From Rhizophagus sp. LPA8_4_AMF (Eukaryota; Glomeromycota; Glomeromycetes; Glomerales; Glomeraceae), in contig JADRCO010000290.1 of assembly GCA_021464525.1 (NCBI GenBank), forward strand, positions 1 through 39,033: 39,033 bases of DNA, in the 5' to 3' direction. Shown here in pieces: positions 22,401 through 34,765 of this stretch. A program made the translations under genes and the position numbers. The notes beneath the pieces were generated by a model. The model saw only the letters and a list, made by a program, of their open reading frames with translations. It did no database searches and was not told the origin of the DNA. The first letter of the stretch is position 1. Every line of letters begins with the position of its first letter.

Positions 22401-22632
22401 ATTCAGGCGAAAGCCACAAGTCTTCGATTAAAATTTCCTCTTTAGCGCTCATTAGAGCTTCCGAGACAGCATAGAAATAGTCCTTAGCGTCGACATACCA
22501 TTTTACATGACAATTTTTTCTTTCGTGAACAAATGACATGTAACGGTTATCTTTATCCCACTCGCCTTTAGTTCCTTGTTCTCCAATTATCAGATTGGAG
22601 ATAGTTTCTATAGCTCCTTCAAAGAATTCCAT
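19428..22632 (-). CDS. Phospholipase D, 14 exons, with 9-nt catalytic micro-exon
   Basis: Exons on the complement: 22399-22632, 22117-22294, 21995-22044, 21863-21871, 21626-21797, 21471-21547, 21125-21388, 20978-21053, 20839-20891, 20642-20763, 20251-20561, 20078-20178, 19741-20005, 19428-19648. They total 2133 nt, 710 aa, and every junction keeps frame. Eukaryotic PLD hydrolyses phosphatidylcholine to phosphatidic acid and choline. Both HKD motifs are present: HHEKIVVVD (H156, K158, D163) and HSKLLIADD (H500, K502, D507). Also seen are IYIENQFF, GGLDLCFGRYDT and, after HKD2, GSANINERS then GYDSEIA. The start ATG begins a short N-terminus with no PX or PH domain visible, so the protein is much shorter than Spo14-type PLDs. 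It looks functional. The introns are AT-rich and short. Confidence 0.93.
21863..21871 (-). other. 9-nt micro-exon encoding HHE of HKD motif 1
   Basis: Minus-strand reading is TTTAG, CATCATGAA, GTAAAT: acceptor, nine bases, donor. The preceding exon ends in frame after TTTGGACG (FLWT) and the next begins AAAATTGTAGTT (KIVV). Inserting His-His-Glu gives HHEKIVVVD, the expected HxKxxxxD motif at its expected place after TFLWT. Both flanking junctions are phase 0. Without it the catalytic His would be missing, so the micro-exon is strongly supported. Confidence 0.9.
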
Positions 22633-24164
22633 TATGAACTAAATTAACTTTAAAATTGAAAACTCAAGCGAAAGCTTTGATGAAAAAAAAAGGTAAGGAG
22701 AAACTCGACACTCCCATCTTTTTATTGACGAAAAAGTGTTTGGTTACTCAAGTACTTTAAAAAGGTTTCTGGAGTAGGCGGGACCAATAAACTTGTTATT
22801 GCCAGAGAAGTGCGTAAGAATTGGGAAAATTGGGAAAGATACTACTATAATTGCTAATTCAATAATTTTATTTCAATTTCTTTTTTTAACACACGAGAAT
22901 TTTCGTACACCTATACACTTACCACATTTACTTCGCCAATGCCTATTTCGCTCATTTTAATGAATTTAAACATTGTATAATGATTGTTCATTAGTTCAAT
23001 GAAATGAATCATTACATAATAAATTGACATTACAATTATTACAATTCAAAATATCAGATCAACCAATGATCGAATTTTCGTCATACTTTATTTCATTGTG
23101 GTGGCGTTTGTTCCCCCATTTTTGTCTAATTTTTCTGAATTTCGTTAAGAGTTTCTATAATTGTCCACTAAAAAAAGTTAACTTATCACGGGAAATAATT
23201 GCGAATTTTTTTTCTAACCCAATTCATCGTAAAAACAAAAACAAAAATACTAATCCAATTCATTTATGGGAAGCAAAAAATTTTTGTTATACAGTCGTCA
23301 TCGTATAACTAATGCTGATATAGTAGAATATGTGTGGTACGGATTTTAGTATAGGGACATTATTTATAAACTTTTCAACTAAAACTACTAAACTTCTAAT
23401 TAATTTCAACAATAGCAACTTCAGAAAAACAAATGTTTTGTAGGTTACTTTTGTTACATTAGTAAAATTATGATAATTCATTAATAAATTAACGAATATT
23501 TAAAAATATAATTGTTCAATAAACCTTTGATATATCATTTGTACACAAAAAAAGGAATGATATTTTGAGCGACATGTTTTTTTTCTAAAAGAATTATTGT
23601 CCCCTTAATAACGTACGACCATCGTTATTTAATTTAAAATAACGATGAAATATTTATGTCTTAATTAGGATGTGACATTATTGATCATGCTCACTAGTAA
23701 AAGGAACCGGTATTTGCATTCCGGTTATCCGGTTATCCGGTATTCCGAAATTTCGACAGAATTAATGCATGTACTGTACGTAATTAAATACATAAAGATT
23801 TTTCTTTTCGAGCCGATCTTTAATTTAAAGAGAAGATAAACAGGGTAATCAATTACTTAAAAAGAATCCATATGATTGCCAAATTTTGAAATGATTTCCA
23901 TTATGTTTCAAATCTTTATTAACATGATAAAAGATTAGAATTATTTCTTTATAATTAACCCTAATTTCGAGATTAACGATTTTGAAAATCTTATTCTAAT
24001 AATATTGGTTGGAATTTCGTATGAAATTTTGAGCTCGATCATTTAATATTATAAAAATATTTTATAAGTTCTGACCAAGTAAATGACTTCTTGATCTTTT
24101 AAAATTTGATTCTTCTAAATTACTTCAGCGACGTCAAATTGATAATCCAGATGAATTGCCGTGA

Positions 24165-24392
24165 CCAGTGATGTGCATCCAATGACTTTTTATTGGAATT
24201 GGAAGGCTTGGAATTGGGAGAATTGGAAGATTCCAATATTCCAATAATTTTCAACACATATTAGTTTATATATATATATATATTTCTATGTGCATTGGAA
24301 ACTTTCAATAAAATTTATTGGTATTGGAAGGCTTAGAATTGGAAGAATTGGAAGATTCTAATAGCTTCCAATCTTCCAATGCACATCACTGG
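24165..24392. mobile_element. hAT-like MITE, copy 2
   Basis: The element is bounded by CCAGTGATGTGCAT (24165-24178) and its inverted copy ATGCACATCACTGG (24379-24392). The interior is again degenerate ATTGGAA/TTCCAAT repeats with a TA microsatellite at about 24267-24283. If the termini are taken as CAGTG...CACTG, the flanks read GCCGTGAC and GCCGTGGA. These match at 6 of 8 bases, consistent with a decayed 8-bp target-site duplication as expected for hAT elements. Confidence 0.75.
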
Positions 24393-25491
24393 CCGTGGAC
24401 TCATCTTCTAAAGTTTAATGCTGCTGGTCTAAATATTTGATGAGTTAGTATTTAAATATTGTAACATTAATCCAGCGAAAACAAGTAGGGACTCACTAAC
24501 AACATATGCCTTAAACCTGAACAGATTTCTTGAATTAGTTGCTCGTCATAAGGTCTATTATAATAAGGACGTACGCAAACCGATAACATCCGCATTATCA
24601 TACCAAAACTATATTTATTATCTCTGGAGCAACCAAGGCATTACGTCTTTAATTTCTTGAGATGACATTTATCAACTGGTCCGCATAATCCAGTATCTGC
24701 AACTTTGGCATCTAATACGGTTCTATTAGTAAATTTTCTCCGTGTAAATTTCTTGAACAAGTCCAAAATTTGCAATATTAAATGAAAAAAAAGGGCTTAC
24801 GTTCGTAAGACTTTTGGTTATTGATCATAACATGTCTCAAAGAAATTCTTTGGTTTCTTTAATATATGAGTAAATAATAAATAATCTGCGAGTACTCCAT
24901 TTGTATACATTTATAATATCTGTATAACTTTTTGTTTAAATAAAAAATAGCAAGGATTTATTATTGTCAGAAATTTACTAAAAGCTAATCGAATTTTTAA
25001 ACAAATGAAATAAATGATAATTATGTTATTGCTTTAATTCACAATTTTTGACTCATGGAGTCATTTAACCGGTTTAAAATAATAAATCAAATTGGTGTAG
25101 GGATTTTCGCTAGTCCGATTACAAAAATTTTCCTTTTGCACCGCGAAACGGCGGTTCATTGTCTTTTACAATAAATAAAAATAAATGAATTTTTTTGTGA
25201 AAGTACATTTTCAAGAGAATTAAAAAGACGACCTTTAATATTGTAATATATTCCTATGTTGTTACGTCAGTCGTCAGATCAACAATGGATGATATTCTTT
25301 CTACCAAATAAAGTAAATGTGAATTCAATTACACAATAAGGCATGTATACTGTATGTAACCAAAACAAATATAGAGAAATAAAAATAAAGAAAAATATTA
25401 TTATTATGCGAAATCGGGTCCCAAGAACCAAGAAATAATCTATATAGACTTACAGTACAAATCTAAAATCAGTTAATGAAATTACCTAAAA

Positions 25492-25542
25492 ATGACAGTT
25501 AAGCAAGGCCAACTAACATTTCGCTACTTTAAATCCGACCAG
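25492..25542 (+). other. Weak first-exon candidate
   Basis: An ATG opens a 17-codon stretch (TVKQGQLTFRYFKSDQ after Met) ending exactly at CAG|GTAAGT, a consensus-like donor. No downstream exon with a matching frame was identified. It might be a remnant of a transposase gene. It is kept at low confidence because a short ATG-to-donor match can occur by chance. Confidence 0.2.
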
Positions 25543-28500
25543 GTAAGTACTATGCAATAATTTTATTTTTGTTTTTATTTTGACGCTTACAGTCGTGGAT
25601 GAGTAAGTTGAGTAAAGTGAGTAAAGAATGTAAAGAATTGGTTTATTTCTTTTTTTTTTATGGCAGTTAAATTATCTGAATTGCGCATACTTTCAAGCAT
25701 TTTGTAAAATAAGAGTTTGGAAAATGAATCTCAAAATGTATGAGGACAATCGGAATTTAATTGGTAATTGGTAAGGTTATAAGGGGTTTATTTACTGTAA
25801 CAAAAAAAAAATTGGTATGATATTGACATTTTTCGAAACTGAAGGATTTTATTGAAACGTTCGAGTTTTTGTTCACCCTCAGTCATGTTTCAGTAAAATT
25901 CTGGTTGTCACGCGCTGTCACGCGGGTAAAGTGAAGAGATATATTTTATTCATAAATTTGAACTATGCACAAAACATTGATTAAATTGATTAAATACCGT
26001 AATAATACTATTAATAAGGTAGGATGAAGCAATAATCATATGACTAAACTCTTTTCGGGTTTGATTTTGCATAAATCTAACTTCTTTTTTACTTTTATTT
26101 AACAGTCCATTGCTGATCATGTAGCAGGATAAAATTTTTTACAGGGAATATACAATGTTAATTCCTTTAAAAAGTAATAATCCTTTACAATAATAATTAT
26201 TTTATGGGGGGAAGTAACTATATAAGTCAAAGACCGATGTATCTTCAAACATATTGGCTCAAAATTGCACATAAACTGTGGGATATTTTATCGTGTATGA
26301 TGATAAAATAATAATTAATAAATGACATTAAAAATTTATTTCTTTCCAAATTCTTTTCTTTTAATATATTAATATGAGTCACTCGCATGATATTATTGTA
26401 TCATTGCATTCATTCATCATTTCGAATTTGAATAGAGAATATCCGGAGAGTGATAAAATATGAAGAGAATGTAAATAAATCGACAGTTTGATCATGAGTA
26501 ACGTAATATAGTTGATCCTGAAGAAATTTGAATCTTCCAATCAAAAATTAACTTTTTTTACGGGAACTTGAATCTTATTATTTATTGTATCAAACAATGG
26601 TAACATTTGACGTAAAAAAAAAAAAAAAAATACGGAGGGAATCAGATATACATGCAACAAAAGAATATGAATAATTCCGTGTTCAATTATTTTGATTTGC
26701 TAAAATATGTACAAAAAAATCACACACATCTTGTATAGGAAAGATATACAAGATACAGTATGTTTATCCTATTTTGCGCATCATATAATGTTATAATTAC
26801 CATTAAGATTCGAATTATCCAATCGACCATCGGTTATCTTGTTATCTTACTTCATTTGCATGACATTAAAGTTTTACGAGAATGTTTGAGAATGTTACAC
26901 TGATATATAAGAATATTGGTTAATTATATCTCACGCATGTTTTTTTCATAATGACATTAACAAAATAATGAATGAATATGAATATGGAAATTATGTGCTC
27001 ATCTAGTAAATAAAAATGAACTTAATCGAATTTGAGAAATTTTATATAAAAAATTAATTGTCATGTTTGCTCCAAAAAAATTCACGTTCTAGAATTTTAA
27101 ACAAATGATACCAGAGATAATGAGAAACTAAATTAGTTATGATATTATTTAGATAACATTTTATGTAATTGATTACTTTTCTCGGCGGGAAGACGAATGC
27201 TTATTAATAAAGAAAACTGATTGATCGATTTGCATATACACTATAAAAAAAATAGTTGATTTCATCAAAATTTCGTAATTACCAATGCATTTATGATTAG
27301 ATTATATATTTATTATTTTTTTATTGGACATCGCAAAATTATCGGTGATAACTATCAATTAGACATTTTTGTGAGGTTCAATATTATTAATATATTAATA
27401 ATCAATATTTACCAGATACTATTAATAATTGTTTTATGTGACCGAACATCTCTATAATGGGTAAGATGTTTAGAGTCAAGAACCAGTATTTTTGTAGCAA
27501 ACCATCCACGTTTGATAAGACTATTTTAAATCTTAAATCTTATTGTTTTAACCAAGATTGTTCTAATTATGGACCTTTTTTTTAGACAATTCGATATTCT
27601 ATATATGCATACATTAATTTTAAGTAATCTATATATGCTCATATTAATTTTATGCTATTAAAAATTTCTGGTTCACTAGCAAACCAATCAGTTAATAGAT
27701 AACCATAAATATAAATGAAATTGGTTCTACATATCGGAACTTTGTCATATTTATTTTTCATTGATGCAAGTAATTATTTTATTGTTTGAATTTTGTGATC
27801 ATTTTTATATCACGCTAAAAAGGTAAAAAATCGTATCTTACGTTCTTACAAAGTAGTTAGTCATATTATATTTATAGTTTCCAAGAGAATAAAAATATTG
27901 ACGCGCATTACAACGTTGAACCAAATAATACGCGATCTAAACAGATTATTTTAATAATGATGCAAGTATTGTTACTTAAAAAATTTTTCGTAATTATACA
28001 TGCTAGTGTACTACTACTAAGTATATTAATAAGTCTTTATTGTGCAAAACAAAGGCTTTCTTGTGTCCTGTAAAGTTTCTGATAAAAAAAGTCAACAACA
28101 ACGCCTCTTGTTACTTTTATGGATTCCTATCAGCAAAAATTGTTGAAACATAACGATATTTTTGTGTTATGTATATAATAAAGAATTTGGTTTAATCTAA
28201 AACTTAAATTCAAAGAAGATAATTTCTTGTTAAACAATTTTGGTTAAATTGAAATTCATCTTTAATTTAACTAAATTTATTGAACATTAACAGAGATTTA
28301 ACTGATTCATACCAGAGCATTTATGCATGCTATCCCCAAAATACTGTCCAGACCTTAAACACGTGAAAATCAATATCCAGTCAATCTAATAAAGCATTGA
28401 CCATAAGTTTATGTATTAAAATATTTTATGTGTGATTGATATCAATAAAGATTGTTATCGAACTTAAACTTTAAATTCTTGTTGAGCAACAAAGGATTCG

Positions 28501-29171
28501 CGTTAAAATTTACATATAAATATTTATGATGTAATGATTGTTTTAGAATTTTTTGATTTCTCGATGAAATTATCTTAAATTATGTTACCGAAAAAAAAAA
28601 TTCTCTGATTCTTTTTCTCCTGTTTGATCTTTTGTACCTTCCTACTTATTTTATTTCTTTGTTTTAATTTATGGCTTGCTATTGTAATTTTTCTTATGAT
28701 CGACATGTTCGAAGTTTAGAAGTTGGAAGAATTTATTATACACGGCTTTGCAAATAACTTTCAGACTTTTTTCTTTAGAAGGAAATTATTGTATAGTAAA
28801 TACTAGTTCAGAATTGTACAATAAATAAATAAATAAATAAAACTAACATGAGCTAACGGATTGAATATCAAATAACTAATACTTACGTAATATATTTGTG
28901 ATAAACAAAATTAGGACGGTTACATTGCATATTGGATATTAAAAAAAATTTCGTGTATATATTAAGTAGCTTGGATTTTGTTAAATTTCCTTCATCGCTT
29001 TTTTTTTGCATTTAAATATCTTCTTCGTTATTCACAATCTTTTATATATAACATCATATTTATCATTTCTTTCTTTCCTTTTTTTTATTTGATTTTATCA
29101 TTAATTCCCTCCCTCCTCATTCTCCTCATTCTTCAGTATTTTTTCAGTTTTTTTTTTATATTTTAACTAAT

Positions 29172-30434
29172 ATGAAAAATGAACATTCCAACCAAGAATT
29201 TGATTCTTCGGATCCGCTAAAATCTGTTAATACCAAAGGTATTTTGGACTCATTCCGTTATTATAAAGGAAGAAGATATCATAATCTGACTGATGTAACT
29301 TATTTATTTCCAAACGATGATAAAGAAGGTATTTTTTAAACAAAATAATTTATTCAAAATGGTTTGTTTTTTTTTTACCTTGTAAAATAAAAACCTTCAC
29401 GTAATATTATTATTACAGTTGAAAGATTAAATTTACAGCACAACATATTCAAATTTGTTTGGAAAAATAACTTTTCTTCCCCGATCCATGAGTTATTAAA
29501 GTCTGGAAATGCGAAAGTATTAGATGTAGGGTGCGGAGCTGGGCACTGGATATTAGATATGGCAAAAGAATACCCACAAGCTACATTTGTAGGCATAGAT
29601 ATGTCGCCAATATTTCCTGATGTTAAAGATACACCACCAAATGTCATTTTCTTACAGCTTAATTTAAACGATGGTATACCGTTTCCCAATGAAACGTTTG
29701 ATTTCGTATTTCAACGATTCTTGTGCAATTGTGTAGTATTAGAGAAATGGAAATTTTATGTAAAAGAAATGATCCGCGTAACTATACCAGGTAAAGTAAT
29801 TTTATTAAAAGTAAAATATAAACAATGATTACTCATCGATTACATATTTGAAATTTCAATAGGTGGATGGTTAGAATTCTTCGAATTTGTTTTTGATCAT
29901 AATGACAAGAAACTAATAGAATCAAGTATGTTTGTAGTACGAATTTTAATTTTTTTAATGCGCCACATGTGCATTTTTGTATGTGACACAGTAATTATTA
30001 AATGTTTAAATGAATCCTTAAATGGATTTCTTTTTTTTATTTAACATTTTTTATTAGTTACTTCTGGATTTGAAGCAAAAGGAATCAATTCAAGACCAGA
30101 AACCTGTGTTCCCCAATTTTTAGAAGAATGCAAAGAATTGTCAAAAGCTCATTATGAAGAAATATATATTCCAATAGGAGATTGGGCAGGACCATTAGGC
30201 ATTATGGTATGCAGTAAACGTTACATTTAATTTATTTATTTACAAATTTAACCTTTCTTTGATTAGATGACGACATATATTACAATGAACTTTGAAACAG
30301 TTAGATTATTACTTACTTCAGCTTGGAGGATTGATGATGATACGCACGATTCAACCTACGATGAATTTAAACTCGATTTTAATGCAAATAAAACTTTTAC
30401 TAAATCATTTCGGTGGTTCTCTAAAAAAAATTAA
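29172..30434 (+). CDS. Class I SAM-dependent methyltransferase
   Basis: Model: join(29172..29328,29419..29790,29863..29925,30058..30206,30267..30434), 302 aa, four short GT-AG introns, frame kept throughout. Residues 86-94 give VLDVGCGAG, the glycine-rich SAM-binding motif I. GID at 111-113 places the acidic residue at the end of strand 2, and FDFVFQR at 146-152 fits motif IV. The segment IPGGWLEFFEF follows the exon 2/3 junction, and the typical post-motif pattern is PGG then E. Upstream, FVWKNNFSSPIHELL is a leader I associate with a family expanded in arbuscular mycorrhizal fungi (from recognition, not a search). The substrate is unknown. The C-terminus ends FRWFSKKN. It is a separate unit with no operon-like partner. 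Confidence 0.88.
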
Positions 30435-33042
30435 AAAAAAAAACCATAAAAATATTATATATTCGACACGAAAATATCATTTTTCGAAATTACTTTTTTT
30501 AAAAAAAATCTTTTTAATAATATATATACACACATATATATACAAAATTTTCTCTTACTTTAAACATGAAAATATCTTAATTTTAAGAAATATTTTGGGT
30601 TATAAGATTATATGAATCGTCTTTTTGCTGCGGCATAGACAAAATATATATTTAAGCATGCAAATTTGTTATATTAATTTCGTTTTTTTTTACAATAGTA
30701 TTCTCCCTTATTTTACAAACGAATTATCTTTTTTTTCCGCTTATTTTTCTACACTATTTTACTTTTTTTTCGTAGCTTGTATAAATTCATTTAACTTTTC
30801 GTAACTAACATGACAATAATAAAGATGTTTATGAAATAAAACGTTATTTTTTCTTTTAATCACATATCGTAGTTGTTTTTTTTTGATTACTGATCCAATT
30901 TTGAGAAAGATGAAAAAAATCTGCCAGATTAACGAATTGAGCTCATAAAGATTTATCGGAAAATGCGATTTTTTTTTTGCTTAAATTAAGCAGAAATAAT
31001 AATGTATAAGTGTGGGGGCACATGACGATAATGTAAAGCTTTGAAAAATTTTTTGCTAGATGTATCTTAGTATCGTGAGTTACGCACTAAAGGTTAGTTG
31101 GCGTAAGTAATTATTATTATATTTTGAATTACAACCTTAGTAGTTTGTAATATTATAAACGTAAATTGTAAATTTGGTTGTAAAAAATATACTATTGTGA
31201 TTAGCTAAAAGATGGTAATTTGCTTTACGACCATTATAATTACTTGACTTTTAGTCTTTCTCGACAACCAACACTAATGCGCATATATGTATATATAATT
31301 TCACGAAAATTTTAATTCGATGTAAGTTTACACGTTAAAATTATTTGAAAGAAAATAAAAAAATAAAATTTTTCAATTTAAAAGAAATTAATAAGATTTT
31401 ATTATCAAAATATTTGTTTGTGTAATGGTCTCATGATGCCAAAATGGATGTTTATTAAACATCCATCTGATAAGATTGTTTATATTATTTTCAAATTCAT
31501 TACGCTGCGATCCTTATCAAGGTGACATTTTCTCATTGAATAATGGATAATACACTATGATAAATTTTCTTTTCTTCTTGTGAACAATCAAAATCATAAT
31601 CCTAGTATTTTACATTGAAAAATTTTTAAATTTCTTTATTAGGAAACTCTTAATTGTTTATTTGTAAGGCGAGGAACCAATTAAAATATTAATTTCAATT
31701 ATATAAAATTGACCCAGTAAAAATCAGAAATCAATGAGAAACTAATCTAACTTCAATTGATGATTTCCTTTGTTTAAAAAAAAAAAAAGAAGAGACTATT
31801 TACGAATCTTGTATCGCCTAAAGTAATAACAATTTCTGATAAAAAATCACCAAATTCGGAAGAATGGTAATGTAACCAATTTTTTATTTCTTTTATAAAA
31901 AAGGATAAATTAATGTTCAGTTTATTATTATGCAGCAGTCAAAAGAATTAAAAAATTTTCATCCACTCTGCACATTCTGCATGTGCTATTGGGATTTTAT
32001 AACGGTAAATGTTACCGAAAGATGTTACCGATAGAAAATGTTTGGAGATTAGGTAGGACTCTAGAGGGGTCCATATCACAAAATTTGGTTGTTTTTTTTC
32101 TACATATGAAATTTTAATATCGAGCACTCGTCATTGATTATCATCAATAACGACACCATCACAACCACTTACTACTTTGCGCCAGTAATATTCGTCAAAA
32201 TAATGTTGACAATTCTGAAAACCGTTTTCTATTATCGTTCAAAGAAATTGTTACTTTTCGTAATACAATATGTGTACTACATGTATGGTACCATGTATTG
32301 ATTGTCCACTTAATTTTGATTGATTTAGTTCTACTTTATTTGATTCCATTTGCGGTTACCTTTTTTGGTTAGTACATCTTATTCTATATATCAGGTTATT
32401 TATTAAATGCATTAATTTAATTTGATTCAAATAAAAATTAATTTATGAAAGCAATTACTGATTATCTTTTCCATTTTGTTTTATATATTTTGGAAAGTAC
32501 CTACGAGTTCAATACGATTTATCCAATCATTGAAATTTTATTTTAAGTTCAACAATGAGTCATCATGGAATCATTTCGCATAAGCAAGCGTATAAAAAAA
32601 AAGTTGCAGTCGTCATTATTAATGCAAAAGTTTCTTGTTGGAATTTTATTTTTTTAAAAAAGCACGTCATACAAGTCTCGATTTGTACGTTCATACTCCC
32701 TACAAATAAAAATTTTACCTTCATTCATTTATTGACAAAGGTAACTGAAAGAAACAATCGGATTAAGTCTTTATCTTAATTCTTAAATTGGAAAATTGTA
32801 AATAATATTACATATCGAGCATAATTGAAAGTTTTATTTTTTTTTTTCTTATACTTTTTTTTTGTTTATTCTTTAAACATTTGTAGATACATATGATAAA
32901 TATGATCGAATAGTTATTTTTGGAAACATCTTACAAGGTATTCCAAATCTTTTTCAGTTAATTTGAAGTTTTTATAAATATAAACCTTTCCCCCCTGAAG
33001 TCCTAATATTTTTTTTAAAAAAATTACTAATAGCTTTTCATT
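30435..33042. other. Intergenic interval before the receptor-like pair
   Basis: No gene supported. The open frames here are short and rich in Lys, Phe and Ile, as expected from AT-rich DNA, and lack splice context. It is the 3' flank of the methyltransferase and the upstream region of the plus-strand receptor-like gene. Confidence 0.6.
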
Positions 33043-34220
33043 ATGACAACATACTCAACGGTCGCAATTCTATATATTTTTCTGCAGATTCTAAGCCTTG
33101 TATTATTATTATGTTTAATGTATACAATTTTAAAATCAAAGCCATATTTTACAAAATGGACATTATTTCAAATATGTATATCGGCATTTGGAAGTGGGGT
33201 AACTAATCTCCCAGTAGTATTGCTCTATGGAGATGATTTAGTAAAACGAGCATTTGATAATCCTTTATGTATGATTTTACAGAAAATTTCATTATATTTT
33301 TTATATCCTTTTGAGTTCTTCAGTTGTGCCTTATCTTTCTATTTATGGTACGCATTGATTAAAAAGGACTTGGATATTGAAAAAAAATGTTTTCGATACG
33401 TTTCTATTATTATTTGGATTTATACAACGGTTTATAATGGAATTTTGTTAAAATTTGCTATTAAAGAAACTAATTGGGGAGTTTATGCTAGTTCTTTGAA
33501 TTGTAGAACTAGTAAGATAGTTGGATCTTTTTATGGATATGTTATAACCACATCTATATTGGCATTTTTGGCAATTTTAATGTCATGTAAGTTTGATGTA
33601 AAAATTTTTTATGATTTTGGATGTTTATTCATCAATATCTAATCAATAAATAAATATTTAAAATTTTTAGGTCATTCAGCATTTATATTACAGAGACGTT
33701 GGACTCACTTTGCTACTAATAAGAATAGAAGAACAGCGATAAGATTAGGCGAAGCTGTGCGTTCATGCGTTTGGTGTTTTGTATTTGCGATTGTATTGGC
33801 TATACCACTTGTACCTCGAGCTATACAAAGAGAAAATGATCCAAGTAAAAACAATACTATTGCAGTAATTTCTGGCTTTGGCTCAGCTTCAATGTAAGTG
33901 AAATTTTTTCGAAAAATTTTTTTGCACTTAAGTTCTCGATTTCTAACATTTTCTCATTTTGTAAATTTAGTGGAACATTTTTATTTTTAATATTTGGAAC
34001 GAATAGCAAAGCGGCCTACTTTCTCCCATGTTATTATGCTCCACCAGATAAATTACGATTTACTGATGAAGAATTACCTAGAATTCCTGATGCATGTTTA
34101 AAATCGAACGTAAATAATATAAATAGTGGATATCTGTTTATTGATAAAGATTCTTATAACACGCTATACGAAGAATATGATATGAATATTGGGAGTTCTC
34201 ACAATACATGTAACATGTAA
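33043..34220 (+). CDS. Seven-TM receptor-like protein (GPCR-like)
   Basis: Model: join(33043..33586,33671..33893,33971..34220), 338 aa, two introns of 84 and 77 bp. Hydrophobic segments lie at about 8-30, 39-62, 78-105, 117-138, 160-182, 212-232 and 244-262. Loop charges place the N-terminus outside and a basic third inner loop (QRRWTHFATNKNRR) inside. C76 at the start of TM3 and C154 before TM5 (SLNC) match the usual GPCR disulfide pair, and both are conserved in the neighbour. After TM7 there is a polar, acidic C-tail of about 75 residues. No family-defining motif was recognised, so ligand and G-protein coupling are unknown. A non-receptor membrane protein remains possible. Confidence 0.7.
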
Positions 34221-34765
34221 GAAAATAAAAAAAATATACGTACTTTATATGTATATGTATATATTTATATTTATAATTAGTATTATTCCTATTATAGAGA
34301 TTTTTTAGAAAATGACTTTGTATATATTTTAATATTTATTAATTACTATTATGAAAACTTATGAAAGTTATGAATTATAAGTACTGTATATATACATATA
34401 CGTATACGATATTATAATTTAAAATGATATGATTTAGCAAAATAGCAAAATGTAGAAAAAAAATTTATTAGCGTAAAAAAAAATAATCTGCGAGATTGAT
34501 ATTTATTATTTGTTTATTTTTTTTTTATAAAAAAAAGGAGATTTTAATAAGAATATTCCGAGTGTTTTGTCAAAAAATAAAATGGATGGTGATACTTCCT
34601 TAGTAATAACATATAAAATGATTATAAATAAAGGTATATACATAAATGATTCCATGATGAAATATTTGGGTCATGGGATTACATAGTTGTTTGGTCTTAT
34701 GCAGATCAAATTTCATAACTTTTTCAACATAACATATAGCATAAATTTTTTCGATAATAAAAAAA
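34221..34765. other. Convergent spacer between the receptor-like genes
   Basis: AT-rich 3' flank of both genes, with ATAT microsatellite-like DNA near 34240-34275 and 34385-34415. No gene seen. Confidence 0.6.

Larger units (their letters stand above)
22633..29171. other. Gene-poor 6.5-kb interval
   Basis: I found no supported gene apart from a weak exon candidate near 25492. The interval holds the second MITE copy and AT-rich simple sequence. A short CGGTTATC-type repeat is at about 23719-23742. The first few hundred bases are the upstream region of the phospholipase D gene. The last about 100 bases before 29172 are pyrimidine-rich (CCCTCCCTCCTCATTCTCC), a plausible 5' leader of the methyltransferase gene. 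Confidence 0.55.

Noticed and set aside
28978..29166. Hydrophobic plus-strand frame before the methyltransferase
   Set aside because: Phe/Ile/Leu content stems from the T-rich leader; it is not conserved or domain-like.
29375..29689. Minus-strand frame opposite the methyltransferase
   Set aside because: Antisense shadow of exon 2, whose sense translation has clear SAM-binding motifs.
30292..30615. Plus-strand frame at the end of the methyltransferase
   Set aside because: Out-of-frame reading of the last exon continuing into poly-A DNA.
32555..32779. 74-codon plus-strand frame
   Set aside because: No domain, no splice partners, composition as expected for AT-rich background.
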